Source: Saprospiraceae bacterium (GTDB taxonomy: Bacteria; Bacteroidota; Bacteroidia; Chitinophagales; Saprospiraceae). Taken from it: a DNA stretch of 64,000 bases. A model generated the notes under the pieces. That model saw only the letters and a list, made by a program, of their open reading frames with translations. It ran no database searches and was not told where the DNA came from. The DNA lies in assembly GCA_016715985.1 (NCBI GenBank), contig JADJXD010000001.1:4712001-4776000 (forward strand), written 5' to 3'. Positions 25,899 through 36,832 of this stretch are shown one piece after another; positions within the stretch are counted from its first letter, which is position 1, and every line of letters starts with the position of its first letter. The translations under genes and the position numbers were made by a program.

Positions 25899-26261
25899 TT
25901 ATTCAGACTTCAATATCTTCACTTTAGTTAGAACAGTTGGCTCTCCCATCCAACGTTCATTCGGGTATATTTCTTTTAAATCAGCTGAAAATAATAATGT
26001 TAACTGTTCAGTTTTTAGATTATCAGGCAGGTTACAGGGGGCGTATCGGATGTTTTCTTTTTGATTTTCAATCAAAAATGTATCACCAATCAGGATAACT
26101 TTACCGGTTCTGTCTTCTACGCTTTGTTGCGTTTTACGGTCCGGAAAACAGTCGTTTTCTAAAAGGATGACGTTATTTCCCGGATTCGAAGTTGTATTTT
26201 TTTGACAATTTATAAAAGTCAATAAAAACATGAACAAGAAAACAAAATGATGTGATTTCAT
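25899..26261 (-). CDS. small lipoprotein, hypothetical
   Basis: This 120-residue protein has a signal peptide and lipobox (FLLTFINC), with the cysteine near residue 20. The rest has two further cysteines (NDCFPDRK, and YAPCNLPDNL) that could form a disulfide. No family is recognised. It starts 6 bases after the alaS stop on the same strand, so read-through from alaS is likely. Confidence 0.7.
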   Translation of the reverse strand: MKSHHFVFLFMFLLTFINCQKNTTSNPGNNVILLENDCFPDRKTQQSVEDRTGKVILIGDTFLIENQKENIRYAPCNLPDNLKTEQLTLLFSADLKEIYPNERWMGEPTVLTKVKILKSE

Positions 26262-26267
26262 AAGTAT

Positions 26268-28883
26268 TTAGTTTATCAGACTCTTTAAAACATCAAAAGC
26301 ATTGTTTATGCCGGATGCGTCAGTGCCTCCTGCAGTAGCAAAGAATGCCTGACCACCACCACCGCCATTAATCTCTGCTGCAATGGTCCTGATCATCTGT
26401 CCAGCATGCAGTTTTTTTGATTTAGTCAATGATTCACTGATGGTAAGCATCAGTTGCGTTTTATCATTTTCTGTTAAAGCAAACAAAATGACAGCATCGC
26501 CCAATTCCTGTTCCAGATTGTATGCCAGCGTTTTTGCCGTCTTACTATCCAGATTGTCCAAATGTTTAGTCACAAGGATCACACCATTGAAGGGGATAGC
26601 TTCTTTAACCAGCTTGTCTTTGATAACGGACGCCTGCATAGCCATGTGCCTTTCTATTTCTTTGCGAAGATTTTTGTTTTCTTCATACAGATCATTGATG
26701 TTTTTTACAATATTCTGGTTGTTTTTGAAAAATGACTTTATAGCATGGAGTTCTTCCAGGTGCGTATTGATGTAAGATTCAGCTCCTTCGGATGTGATAG
26801 CTTCTATCCTTCTGACCCCGGCAGCAATGGCACCTTCGGATATTATTTTGAAAAATCCAAGTTGGCCTGTCGCTTTTACATGACAACCTCCACACAATTC
26901 TCTCGAAAAAGCAGGATCAAAGGTGATCATTCTGACATAATCGCCATATTTCTCCCCAAAAAGCATCATAGCTCCCGCCTTTTGAGCTTCTTCTATAGGA
27001 ATACTTCTGTTTTCTGTCAAAGGAATGTTTTCTCTTATTTTCTGATTCACTATTTTTTCAATCATTTCAATCTCATTATCACTGATTTTTTGAAAATGAG
27101 AGATATCAAATCTTAAATAGTCATCTTTGACCAAAGATCCTTTTTGATTTACGTGTGTTCCCAAAACTTGCTTTAAGGCTGCGTGCAACAAATGTGTGGC
27201 TGTATGATTACTTTCAGTCAGATTTCTTTTTTCAATATCAACTTCTGCAAATATTTCTGTTTCAATATTATCCGGAATCCTGTCAATGAAATGGATGATC
27301 AGTTCGTTTTCTTTTTTTGTATCCAATACTTTTACCACTTCGGAATCAAAAATCAATAAACCGGTATCCCCAACCTGTCCACCTCCTTCAGGGTAAAAAG
27401 GGGTTTTATTCAGCACAATCTGGAAATAATCCTGATCCTTCTGCTTCAGTAATCTGTATTTAATGGCAAAAACACCTTCTGCTGTCAGGTTGTCATAGCC
27501 TATAAATTCGGTATTGCTATCTTCTCTGACCATGACCCAGTCGCCGGTTTCTCTTTTTGAATCAGCACGCGAACGCTCTTTTTGTATATTAAGAGCTTTT
27601 GTAAATCCTTCTTCATCAACTTGCCATCCTTTTTCGTCCGCAATCAATCTGGTAAGGTCTATCGGAAATCCGTAAGTATCATAAAGTTCGAACACTACAT
27701 TTCCATCCAATGTATTTTTATTAATTTCCAATTCATCAATTCGCCTGAGGCCACCTTCCAATGTTTTGAGAAAAGATTTTTCTTCTTCCCGAATCACTCT
27801 TTCCACAAAAGATTTTTGAGCTATCAGTTCCGGGAAAACAAATTCAAATTGTTTGGAAAGTATATCGACCAACTGGCTAAGAAGTGGTTGTCTGTATTCC
27901 AGCCAGGAGTAATAATATCTCACCGCTCTTCTCAGAATTCTCCTGATTACATATCCGGCTCCTGTATTGGAAGGTAACTGTCCATCAGAAATAGCAAAAG
28001 AAACTGCTCTGATATGATCTGCCAGTACTCTGAAAGCTACATCCTTCTTATTATCTCCGAATGTATATTTTTTGCCTGTTATTTTTTCTACCTCATGAAT
28101 AGTTCCTGTAAATACATCTGTATCGTAATTACTTTGTTTGTTTTGAATTGCCCGGACCAATCGCTCAAAACCCATACCGGTATCCACATGCATAGCTGGT
28201 AAAGGCTCCAATGAACCATCCGCCTTTCTGTTGTACTGAATAAATACATTATTCCATATCTCTATGACCTGCGGGTGATCTTTGTTGACTAAATCCTTTC
28301 CGGAAACAATAGCTCTTTCTTCATCAGACCTGAGATCTATATGGATTTCACTGCAAGGTCCGCATGGACCTGTATCGCCCATCTCCCAAAAATTATCTTT
28401 TTTATTGCCATAAACAATATGATCTTCAGGAACAAGTTTGCGCCATTCTTTAAGTGCAATTTGTGAGGGAGGTAAATTTTCTTTTTCATCTCCTTCAAAA
28501 ACGGAAACATAAAGCCGGGTCTTATCCAATTTGTAAATTTCCGTCAGTAATTCCCAGCTCCAGGCGATAGCTTCGGTCTTAAAGTAATCTCCAATACTCC
28601 AGTTTCCCAGCATCTCAAACATGGTATGATGGTATGTATCTACGCCTACCTCTTCCAGATCATTATGTTTGCCACTGACTCTCAGGCATTTTTGAGTATC
28701 TGCAATTCTTGGGTTATCCGGTTTGCTGTTACCCAGAAAGTAATCTTTGAATTGATTCATCCCGGCGTTGGTAAACATTAATGTGGGATCATTTTTTAAT
28801 ACAATAGGAGCAGATGCTACTATTTTGTGGTTTTTTCCGGCAAAAAAATCCAGAAACTTTTGTCTTATTTCGTTGGATGTCAT
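26268..28883 (-). CDS. alaS: alanyl-tRNA synthetase
   Basis: The 871 residues are full length for AlaRS. The N-terminal class II catalytic core begins with IRQKFLDFFAGKNH and contains motif 2 (TMFEMLGNWSIGDYFK). The editing domain has the zinc site HTATHLLHAAL near residue 556 and CGGCHVKATGQ near residue 664, which clears mischarged Ser- and Gly-tRNA. The C-terminal glycine-rich C-Ala domain ends NGGGGGQAFFATAGG. It charges tRNA-Ala and edits it. A promoter is visible just upstream. It is divergent from an M23 peptidase gene, an arrangement I recall as common in Bacteroidota. Confidence 0.97.
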   Translation of the reverse strand: MTSNEIRQKFLDFFAGKNHKIVASAPIVLKNDPTLMFTNAGMNQFKDYFLGNSKPDNPRIADTQKCLRVSGKHNDLEEVGVDTYHHTMFEMLGNWSIGDYFKTEAIAWSWELLTEIYKLDKTRLYVSVFEGDEKENLPPSQIALKEWRKLVPEDHIVYGNKKDNFWEMGDTGPCGPCSEIHIDLRSDEERAIVSGKDLVNKDHPQVIEIWNNVFIQYNRKADGSLEPLPAMHVDTGMGFERLVRAIQNKQSNYDTDVFTGTIHEVEKITGKKYTFGDNKKDVAFRVLADHIRAVSFAISDGQLPSNTGAGYVIRRILRRAVRYYYSWLEYRQPLLSQLVDILSKQFEFVFPELIAQKSFVERVIREEEKSFLKTLEGGLRRIDELEINKNTLDGNVVFELYDTYGFPIDLTRLIADEKGWQVDEEGFTKALNIQKERSRADSKRETGDWVMVREDSNTEFIGYDNLTAEGVFAIKYRLLKQKDQDYFQIVLNKTPFYPEGGGQVGDTGLLIFDSEVVKVLDTKKENELIIHFIDRIPDNIETEIFAEVDIEKRNLTESNHTATHLLHAALKQVLGTHVNQKGSLVKDDYLRFDISHFQKISDNEIEMIEKIVNQKIRENIPLTENRSIPIEEAQKAGAMMLFGEKYGDYVRMITFDPAFSRELCGGCHVKATGQLGFFKIISEGAIAAGVRRIEAITSEGAESYINTHLEELHAIKSFFKNNQNIVKNINDLYEENKNLRKEIERHMAMQASVIKDKLVKEAIPFNGVILVTKHLDNLDSKTAKTLAYNLEQELGDAVILFALTENDKTQLMLTISESLTKSKKLHAGQMIRTIAAEINGGGGGQAFFATAGGTDASGINNAFDVLKSLIN

Positions 28884-28902
28884 CTTTTTTAATTATACGC
28901 CG

Positions 28903-28934
28903 CAAAGATATGTTTAAAATTCACTGCATTCAAA
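28903..28934 (-). promoter_or_regulatory. Bacteroidota-type promoter of alaS
   Basis: On the minus strand TTTG (plus positions 28931-28934) and TATCTTTG (28903-28910) are separated by 20 bases, matching the -33/-7 consensus. The -7 element is 20-27 bases upstream of the alaS ATG. Confidence 0.7.
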
Positions 28935-29328
28935 TGGATTCCATAAAAATGATTTAAAAATTGTCACTAAAAACAGGAGATTTTACAGTCCCGGTAATAT
29001 CGTTCGACAATTTTATTTATGTGTTAAATACTATTTTATTGGACCTAGGTATTCTATTTCATACTAATTATATGACAATTAATCATTATAGATATTTATC
29101 TGATTATAATTGATTAATGTTGTATTTTTATTTCTAAAGATATTAAATGCTGTGTATAAGTTGATTATCCAATTTTACAACATATATATTAAAAATAAAA
29201 ATATTTCAAAAAATATTTGGTTAATAACTTTTCTACTTCTACTTTAGCAGCGTTTTAATCCAATGAGTTACCGTATTTGTACTTACCGATTCCAAAAAAA
29301 TAGGTTATACAAAGAAAAAATATCGAGC
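28935..29328. other. AT-rich spacer between alaS and M23 peptidase
   Basis: This is 394 bases with no gene and many A/T runs. It must hold the promoter for the M23 gene, but I see no complete TTG and TAnnTTTG pair. No hairpin or RNA motif is recognised. Confidence 0.35.
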
Positions 29329-30312
29329 ATGAAGATAGTAAAATACGTGTACAACGAGCATACCTTGCAATATGAAGTTCTAAAGGTATCCGGAAAAGAA
29401 AAGTTTAGAAAGAGTCTTAATTTTGTTTCTGCCGTTGTATTTACGTCTGTTTTGTTTTTTGTACTGGCATATCAGTATTTTCCCACACCCAAAGAAAGAT
29501 TAATGGAAAGGCAATATGAACAATTGCAGTTTCATGTCTCCAATCTGACAGAAGATTTCGAAGCCTTATCTGACAATCTGGAAGATCTGCATCAAAAAGA
29601 TGGTCAGGTACACAGAATGATATTCGGGATGAAGCCTGTAGATGAAAATGTATGGAACGGGGGTATTGGGGGACATAATAAATATAGTTACCTTGAAAAT
29701 TTTAAAGAAACAGGATTGATTATTTCATCGGCTCTCACTAAAGTTGATGCATTAAAGAGAAAAATGGAAATCCAGAAAAAATCTCTAGATAGTTTATACA
29801 CCATTGCCCTTACTAAAGAGAAGAGACTTGCCAGCATCCCTTCTATAAAACCGGTAAAAGAAGATGCACTTAAAAAGAATGTAAAGTTTCTTTCTGGTTT
29901 TGGCATGAGAATTCATCCGATTCATAAAGTCAGAAAATTTCATAAAGGAATTGACTTTACTGCGCCGCAAGGAACAGATATTCAGGCAACCGGTGATGGT
30001 AAAATCGTGAGTATAAATAAAACGGGAAGCGGTTTTGGCAAACATCTTATGATTGATCATGGATTTGGTTATAAAACCTTATATGCACACATGCACACCA
30101 TTTCTGTAAAAGAAGGTCAAATTGTAAAAAAAGGACAGAAAATAGGAGCTGTTGGCAGCACAGGTACTTCTACCGCACCACATCTGCATTATGAAATATG
30201 GTTAAATGGGATAGCTATAAATCCAGTAGATTACGTTTTGGATGGTTTGACAGCTTCTCAATATCAGGAACTTGTAAAACGAGCGTCCGTCGATAATCAA
30301 TCTTTTGACTAA
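29329..30312 (+). CDS. M23-family metallopeptidase, membrane-anchored
   Basis: This 327-residue protein has a cytoplasmic start (MKIVKYVYNEHTLQYEVLK), one membrane helix (about residues 35-52, VVFTSVLFFVLAYQYF), a coiled-coil region (about 60-165) and a C-terminal LytM domain. The zinc ligands are in SGFGMRIHPIHKVRKFHKGIDF near residue 190 (H and D) and TAPHLHYEIWLNG near residue 283 (HxH). It should cleave peptidoglycan cross-links or regulate amidases. The start at 29329 was set by the conserved KYVYNEHTLQYE. It is divergent from alaS. Confidence 0.9.
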   Translation: MKIVKYVYNEHTLQYEVLKVSGKEKFRKSLNFVSAVVFTSVLFFVLAYQYFPTPKERLMERQYEQLQFHVSNLTEDFEALSDNLEDLHQKDGQVHRMIFGMKPVDENVWNGGIGGHNKYSYLENFKETGLIISSALTKVDALKRKMEIQKKSLDSLYTIALTKEKRLASIPSIKPVKEDALKKNVKFLSGFGMRIHPIHKVRKFHKGIDFTAPQGTDIQATGDGKIVSINKTGSGFGKHLMIDHGFGYKTLYAHMHTISVKEGQIVKKGQKIGAVGSTGTSTAPHLHYEIWLNGIAINPVDYVLDGLTASQYQELVKRASVDNQSFD

Positions 30313-30336
30313 AAACCGATTTAGTAATAAAATTTT

Positions 30337-30370
30337 AAGGGGCTTGCAAATATTATTTGTAAGCCCTTTT
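30337..30370 (+). terminator. terminator after M23 peptidase
   Basis: GGGCTTGCAAAT (30340-30351) pairs with ATTTGTAAGCCC (30355-30366), leaving a 3-base loop, and TTTT follows. One mismatch (C/T) lies in the stem. Confidence 0.75.
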
Positions 30371-30606
30371 AGTTTCTTTAGTTCTTATGAAATTCTACAA
30401 ATCTATTCATTAATCTAAATTCTACTTTTTAAGTTTAATCATATATTAAATAATTAAATATCAGATTATTAGCTAATTTTATATTAAATTATTATGTAAT
30501 ATATAAAGTTGTATTAAATTTGTGTGTGAATTATAATTTCGGGTAATTCATATCCCCACAGAACAGTAATTAATGGTAATTTTTCTCAAAATAAAAATCG
30601 TTAATT

Positions 30607-33600
30607 ATGTTATCAATTCTATCAAACTATTTCTTTGGTATAAAAGAATTAATTAGGAAATCCCTAAGGTTCTTTGCTTTACTAACACTTTTATTTGTTG
30701 CTATTTCAGGCTTAAAAGCGCAGGCTCCTGATTTGCTATCCACGACCAATTTTGTTTTATTTACTGCATCCGGGGCATTTAATAGTAATGGAGCTTCGAC
30801 TGTTGTAACAGGAGATGTAGGAACACACGTAGGTGCATACACTCCGCCAGCCGTTTTAATTGGTAACGCTTATGTTGCGGATCCGGTAACTGCTCAGGCA
30901 GCTATGGACGTTGCTTTGGCATATAGTGACCTTGTTGGAGTAACCTGCAATATAGTTTTGACTACACCATTAGGAAATGGTCAAATATTAATGCCTGATA
31001 ATTACTGTATTGGGAGTGCGGCTTCCCTGAATGCTGATTTGATATTGGACGCTCAGGGTGATCCTTCAGCGATATTTATCTTTCAGATTGATGGTGCTTT
31101 ATCAACAAACACATTGTCAAATATTACTCTCATAAATGGTGCATCTTTCTGCAATGTATATTGGCAGGTAAATGGAGCTGTCTCATTGGGTGAAGGTTCA
31201 ACTTTTTTGGGAACAATTATAGCTGCGGGTGCCATAAATCTGCTAGAAGGTGCATCGTTGTTTGGCAGAGGATTATCTACTGCCGGAGCTATTTCATTGG
31301 CTAATAATATTGTAACACTGCCTACGGGAATTCCTTTAAATGTATCCGTGATTTCAGCCAATGGCTCAACTTCATTATGTGAAGGAGACTCTTTAATTCT
31401 ATCTGGCAATAACGGGGGTGTCTGGAACACTGGTTCAACGGCCCCTTCTATTCTTGTATATAATACTGGAGATTATTTTGTTACAAATTTTGGTGGTTGT
31501 GGAAGCGATACTTCCAATCATATAATTGTTAATGTCTTTGATGTACCCTTTGCGCCTCAACTGTCATTTACTCCGGATGAAAATTTGGTTTGCGATGATA
31601 TAATAATCTCAGCAAGTCTTATCACACCCGGATCCGGAGGTTCAGGCATTTGTACTGATGAATACAGATATTCATTGAATAATGGTGGAGTGTGGACAAA
31701 TTGGTCAACAGTTCTACCTTCTTTTAATGCTGAGGCAGGGATAAATATTATACAGGCCAGAAGATTATGTACTTCCGGAAATTGTGAAAGTAATATCGTT
31801 CAGGAAATGTGGACTGTTTTTGAAAGCCCCACTGCCTCCATCCTCCCTGCGACGATACCGGATTTTATATGTCCCGGCAAGAATCTATTGCTAAACGGTA
31901 ATCCTTCCGGTGGAGACGGGAATTACACCCATCAATGGGAGGATGCATCCAATTTCAATGATGCAACAGTTCAGTCTGCCGTGTTCAATAGCCTGGTTTT
32001 GGGGGATTACACTGTGACCTATACTGTGACGGATGGCAATGGATGTACAGGAACGGATGAAATAAGCTTTACGGTAGGGGATGAGGTAGCTCCTGAGATC
32101 ACTTGTCCTCCGAATGTGACTATAGATACAGATCCGGATGTCTGTACTGCTTTATTTGAATATGAAGTAATATTTTCAGATAACTGTTCAGGGCTGGATG
32201 TTGTAGGATTTGAGAATGAATTTGCACCGGGTAACTGGACATTGAGCAATAGCAATGCCGGCGATGGGGATGTTGATGAAAGTCTTGCACCCTCATCGAT
32301 TACGATTACAGGTTCTAATACCGTTGTCAATCCGGGAGGAAACAATACAGATTATTGTATCACAGTACCCGGTACGACATCAGGTGAGATAACATTTGAC
32401 TGGAGTTATACCACATCCGATGCAGATGGATCGTTTTGGGATAGATTCGGTTATGTAGTAGATGGTATATTTACACAATTGTCAGACAATGCAGGACCTA
32501 ATAATCAAATGGGAAGTGTTACCATCCCGTTGTCACCTGATCAGGAATTTTGTTTCAGGATTTTTTCAGTTGATCAAGTCGCTGGTGCCGCTGTAACGAT
32601 CACGATGAATTTTGGCTATATGGAAAATATCAATCCGATGCTCAGTCAGACAGATGGTTTGGTTTCAGGGAGCGATTTTCCATTGGGAACAACCATAAAT
32701 ACATTTGAAGTTACGGATTTTGCAGGAAATACAAATTCATGCACATTTACGGTGTTGGTGGAGGATAATGAGAATCCTGTTATTACATGTCCTGATGATA
32801 TAGTAATAGAATTAGATCCATTGGAGTGCGGGAGAATAGTAGAATTTGCAGCAGATGCTACCGATAACTGTTCCATAGCAGAAATCAGACAGATAGAAGG
32901 CTTAGCTTCCGGAAGTTTCTTTCCGATTGGCACCCAAACGATACGCTTTGTAGCAGAAGATGGTTCAGGCAATACAGATAGCTGTTCATTTATTGTAAGG
33001 CTCATAGATTTTTCGCATCCGCCATTGGGCTGTATTCCGATCAATCTGTCATTGGATGAAGATTGCAGCGGTACACTGACACCTGAAAATATTCTGACAG
33101 GATACCTTGGACCAAATGATGAGATTTTATTAGGATGTCTGGATTGCTTTGTGATCAATGTGACCGCACCGAATGGAACGCCACTTGGTGCAACCGTGAC
33201 GGGAGAATATTTGGGTAAAACCTTAAATTATATGATTTCCAATACAAAATCCGGCTTTAATTGCTGGAATACCGTATTGGTCGAAGATAAAATAGCACCG
33301 ACAATCGAGTGTCGCAATGATACGATTAGCTGTATGGCGCCATTGAGTGCTGCATTACTGCCGATACCTTCAGATAATTGTTATGCCCGATTGGTAAAAT
33401 TAGATGAAAGATTTGAAAAATTGGATTGCGATCCTGTAGCGATAGCACGTTATGTGAGAACGTGGAAAGCAGTGGACGATTATGGAAATGAAAGCGGAAC
33501 ATGTAATGACACCGTCTATCTGAGAAGGACGGATTTAAGCGGATTGGTATTTCCGGGAAATGAGACCTTATCGTGTTCAGAGGGTTATGCTACGGATAGC

Positions 33601-36600
33601 AAAGGATTTCCATATCCGGCACCTTCAGTGACAGGAGTACCTACACTGAACGGATTGAATCTGTATCCGTTTGATCAGGCGTTTATATGTAATGGCGCAT
33701 TGACATATAAAGATCAGTTAGTTGTAAATACGCCATGCAAAAAACAAATAGTGCGTACCTGGTCGATCACAGAATGGTGGTGCAGCACGACAGTGATTTA
33801 CAATATGCCATTTCAGATTATCGACATAGTAGATACGATAGCACCGGTGATTCCGCAATTGATTGACATCACCGTAACGACACAGACAAAATCATGCGAT
33901 GCATTGGTGAGTTTTCCCACTTTAAATATTACCGACAATTGTAATGAACTGAAATTAGTCAATATCAATGCATCATTGGACGGATTACCATCCGGATTTG
34001 TAAATAGCAACGGTGGTAGTCTGAAACTGACAGTAGGAAAACACAGAATCACTTATACAGCTTTAGACGTATGTGGTAAGTTGTCCGAAATGAGTTACTA
34101 TGTGACGGTTCAGGATGATACATCACCGATTGCAATATGTGATCAGTTGAATGTGATCAGTCTGAACAGCAATGGTTATGCACAGGCAACAGCACTGGCA
34201 GTAGATGACGGAAGTTTTGACGAATGTGGTGGTGTGACACTGGAACTGCAACGGATGGAAGATCCATGCGGTACAGGTCAGGATACCACGTGGTTGCCGT
34301 ATGTTGAATTTTGTTGTGAAGATGCCAATCAGACAAGAATGGTGATACTGAGAGTGACAGACAAAGGGTATAATACCAATATGTGTATGGTCAGCGTGAA
34401 GGTACAGGATAAAATACCACCTGTGATGACTTGTCCGGGCGACCTGACCATCAGTGACTGTCTATATACATTTGACCCGAATTTTCCGAATTCATATTTT
34501 GGAGCACCAACAGCAGAAGATAACTGCCCATCGAATATCAATTTCAGACAGACTGTAACTGATGGAAGAAGCAACTGTGGCACCGGAGACGTAATCAGGA
34601 CAATCACACTGCTGGAAGGTGGCATCGTTTATGGCAGCTGTACCCAAATTATAAGCTTTCAGAATAATGAACCATTTGACGGATATAATCCGGATCATGT
34701 GACCTGGCCAAAAAAAGATACGACGATAAACGGCGCCTGCAGTCCTTTAGACCTGAGGCCTGAATTTTTGGGTGTCGGACATGGTTTTCCGGTAATAAGC
34801 GAAGATGCCTGTGATCTGGTAGGAATGACATATGAGGATCAGGTATATTATTTTGCGAATAACAATGCATGCTTCAAAATACTTAGATTTTGGACAATCA
34901 TCGACTGGTGTCAGATAGGTTCAGATGGTAAACATTTGACCTGGAGTTTTGAGCAGGAGATCAAGGTAGTAGATAATACCGCACCGGTCATCACGAGCAG
35001 CACGACAGAGAGAGTTGTGTGTACCTTTGACGGAGAGTGTGCCAGCGGAGTTATTACAGGATTGACAGCGAGTGCTACAGATTGTACACCGGATAGTATG
35101 CTGGTATGGACCTATGTTATTTATGACAGAACAGATACACCGGAAGTAATCTACAGCTCAGGTATCGGCAAAGATGTCAGCGGTACCTATCCGGTTGGCA
35201 AATACCGTGTACAGTTTACCGTACAGGACAGATGTGGGAATCTGGCCAATACAGGATATAATTTTGAGATCAGGAATTGTAAAGCACCAACAGCTATTTG
35301 CAAACTTGGGTTAAGTACCTCCGTAACGATGATGCCGGATGGTAATGGTGGCATGGCACCGATGGCTATGATTGATGCATCATTCTTTGACAATAAGAGT
35401 TACCATGTGTGTAATTATGATCTGAAATACAGCTTTTCAGCTGATACAAACGATACGATCCGAACGTTTGACTGTAGTCAATTGGGAGAAAGAGCAGTGA
35501 GTATGTGGGTGACAGATGTCAATGGAAACACATCATTTTGCAATACCTTCATAGATGTACAGGATTCACTGGGATTGTGTACAGGGAACAGAGTATTTGT
35601 AAACGGAACGATACTGACGGATATAAATCAGGAGGTAAGTGAAGTTCAGATCAATCTGAATGATGGAGAAGGCAGTCCTGCGATGACAGATGAGAATGGA
35701 CAATATGAATTTACTGAATTACCATCAGGCGTGTACTATACCTTCCGCCCTGAGAAAGACGGAGATGATATCAATGGCATCAGCACACTGGATATAGTGA
35801 TGATACAGCGGCATATACTTGGATTACAGCCATTAGAAAACCCATACAGGATCATAGCAGCGGATGTGAACAAGAGTGGAAGTGTATCAGCAGCCGATCT
35901 GATCGAGTTGCGAAAGTTGATATTGGGAGTCATAAGTACACATCAACATACGGATAGCTGGAGATTTGTGGACAGAAACTATGCATTTCCGGATATAAGC
36001 AATCCATGGGTCGGTCAGTTTCCGGAGCAATGTGCATTACCTGTGACCAGCAATACGACAATAGATTATGTAGCCATCAAAGTTGGAGATGTCAATGGCA
36101 GTGCGACAGGAACAAACACAAAAGATGAGACATTGGATCGTCGTAGTGTGGTAAGATTTGAAAGTACAAACCACAGGGTATCGGGTGGAACAATTGTACA
36201 AATACCGTTCAGAGCGAGTCAGAGTGCAACCATCTATGGCTTCCAGCAAGTGTTGGAGACATCGGGAGTTGTTATCAGAAGTATTACACCGGGCGTTATA
36301 AAGCTCCGTGAAAATGAAGTTCTTCCATTGAATGCACAGAAGTGGGGTATGGCAGTGTCAATCCCTGATGGAGTGGACGTTCAGGAAGGTGACTTGCTGT
36401 TTACGATAGAAGCAGAAGCATTACGAAGCGGAAATCTGGCAGAAATGATCAGTCTGAGCGGTGAAGTGAGACCGGAGATATACACTGAAGAACTGACGGA
36501 GCATACACTGCAACTAGGCTGGAGAAATGCTGAGACAAGTGGACAGTTTGGCGTAAGTAATCTGCAACCGAATCCGTGGAAGGATCAGACCAGATTAGTC

Positions 36601-36804
36601 ATTCAAATGCCGGAAACGTCAATGGTAAGTCTGAAGATCAGAGATTACACAGGAAGGAAAGTTGTGAGCCGCATCGAGCAACTGACAGCCGGAGAAAATA
36701 CGATCGCAATCATGAGAGATGAACTCAGACAAGCAGGTGTTTACTTTTTTGAGTTGAAATATGGTAAAGAAACCATTACAGGTAAGATGATACTGATTGA
36801 TTAA
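30607..36804 (+). CDS. giant surface protein: DUF3494 + HYR + dockerin-like + T9SS sorting domain
   Basis: The 2065-residue protein has a signal peptide ending LKAQA. Residues about 40-240 form a DUF3494 (ice-binding-like) domain, seen in FTASGAFNSNGASTVVTGDVG and the DAQGDPSAIFIFQIDG strand. HYR-type immunoglobulin-like modules follow, recognised by APEITCPPNVTIDT near residue 496, NPVITCPDDIVIEL near 720 and PPVMTCPGDLTISDC near 1271, with more in between. A carboxypeptidase-regulatory or SdrD-B-like module starts near 1659 and a dockerin-like pair at about 1728-1780 (DVNKSGSVSAADLIELRKL). The C-terminus (about 1980-2065) is a T9SS type A sorting domain (LQPNPWKDQTRLVI, AGVYFFELKYG). It should be exported by type IX secretion and anchored on the cell surface. 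No frameshift is seen. A terminator follows. Confidence 0.85.
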   Translation: MLSILSNYFFGIKELIRKSLRFFALLTLLFVAISGLKAQAPDLLSTTNFVLFTASGAFNSNGASTVVTGDVGTHVGAYTPPAVLIGNAYVADPVTAQAAMDVALAYSDLVGVTCNIVLTTPLGNGQILMPDNYCIGSAASLNADLILDAQGDPSAIFIFQIDGALSTNTLSNITLINGASFCNVYWQVNGAVSLGEGSTFLGTIIAAGAINLLEGASLFGRGLSTAGAISLANNIVTLPTGIPLNVSVISANGSTSLCEGDSLILSGNNGGVWNTGSTAPSILVYNTGDYFVTNFGGCGSDTSNHIIVNVFDVPFAPQLSFTPDENLVCDDIIISASLITPGSGGSGICTDEYRYSLNNGGVWTNWSTVLPSFNAEAGINIIQARRLCTSGNCESNIVQEMWTVFESPTASILPATIPDFICPGKNLLLNGNPSGGDGNYTHQWEDASNFNDATVQSAVFNSLVLGDYTVTYTVTDGNGCTGTDEISFTVGDEVAPEITCPPNVTIDTDPDVCTALFEYEVIFSDNCSGLDVVGFENEFAPGNWTLSNSNAGDGDVDESLAPSSITITGSNTVVNPGGNNTDYCITVPGTTSGEITFDWSYTTSDADGSFWDRFGYVVDGIFTQLSDNAGPNNQMGSVTIPLSPDQEFCFRIFSVDQVAGAAVTITMNFGYMENINPMLSQTDGLVSGSDFPLGTTINTFEVTDFAGNTNSCTFTVLVEDNENPVITCPDDIVIELDPLECGRIVEFAADATDNCSIAEIRQIEGLASGSFFPIGTQTIRFVAEDGSGNTDSCSFIVRLIDFSHPPLGCIPINLSLDEDCSGTLTPENILTGYLGPNDEILLGCLDCFVINVTAPNGTPLGATVTGEYLGKTLNYMISNTKSGFNCWNTVLVEDKIAPTIECRNDTISCMAPLSAALLPIPSDNCYARLVKLDERFEKLDCDPVAIARYVRTWKAVDDYGNESGTCNDTVYLRRTDLSGLVFPGNETLSCSEGYATDSKGFPYPAPSVTGVPTLNGLNLYPFDQAFICNGALTYKDQLVVNTPCKKQIVRTWSITEWWCSTTVIYNMPFQIIDIVDTIAPVIPQLIDITVTTQTKSCDALVSFPTLNITDNCNELKLVNINASLDGLPSGFVNSNGGSLKLTVGKHRITYTALDVCGKLSEMSYYVTVQDDTSPIAICDQLNVISLNSNGYAQATALAVDDGSFDECGGVTLELQRMEDPCGTGQDTTWLPYVEFCCEDANQTRMVILRVTDKGYNTNMCMVSVKVQDKIPPVMTCPGDLTISDCLYTFDPNFPNSYFGAPTAEDNCPSNINFRQTVTDGRSNCGTGDVIRTITLLEGGIVYGSCTQIISFQNNEPFDGYNPDHVTWPKKDTTINGACSPLDLRPEFLGVGHGFPVISEDACDLVGMTYEDQVYYFANNNACFKILRFWTIIDWCQIGSDGKHLTWSFEQEIKVVDNTAPVITSSTTERVVCTFDGECASGVITGLTASATDCTPDSMLVWTYVIYDRTDTPEVIYSSGIGKDVSGTYPVGKYRVQFTVQDRCGNLANTGYNFEIRNCKAPTAICKLGLSTSVTMMPDGNGGMAPMAMIDASFFDNKSYHVCNYDLKYSFSADTNDTIRTFDCSQLGERAVSMWVTDVNGNTSFCNTFIDVQDSLGLCTGNRVFVNGTILTDINQEVSEVQINLNDGEGSPAMTDENGQYEFTELPSGVYYTFRPEKDGDDINGISTLDIVMIQRHILGLQPLENPYRIIAADVNKSGSVSAADLIELRKLILGVISTHQHTDSWRFVDRNYAFPDISNPWVGQFPEQCALPVTSNTTIDYVAIKVGDVNGSATGTNTKDETLDRRSVVRFESTNHRVSGGTIVQIPFRASQSATIYGFQQVLETSGVVIRSITPGVIKLRENEVLPLNAQKWGMAVSIPDGVDVQEGDLLFTIEAEALRSGNLAEMISLSGEVRPEIYTEELTEHTLQLGWRNAETSGQFGVSNLQPNPWKDQTRLVIQMPETSMVSLKIRDYTGRKVVSRIEQLTAGENTIAIMRDELRQAGVYFFELKYGKETITGKMILID

Positions 36805-36832
36805 GAATCTATCAAAAATATTTTAAGAAAAA

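Noticed and set aside
32646..33158. Minus-strand frame of 170 codons inside the giant surface protein gene
   Set aside because: It is a shadow of the intact plus-strand frame, with no domain and no start context.
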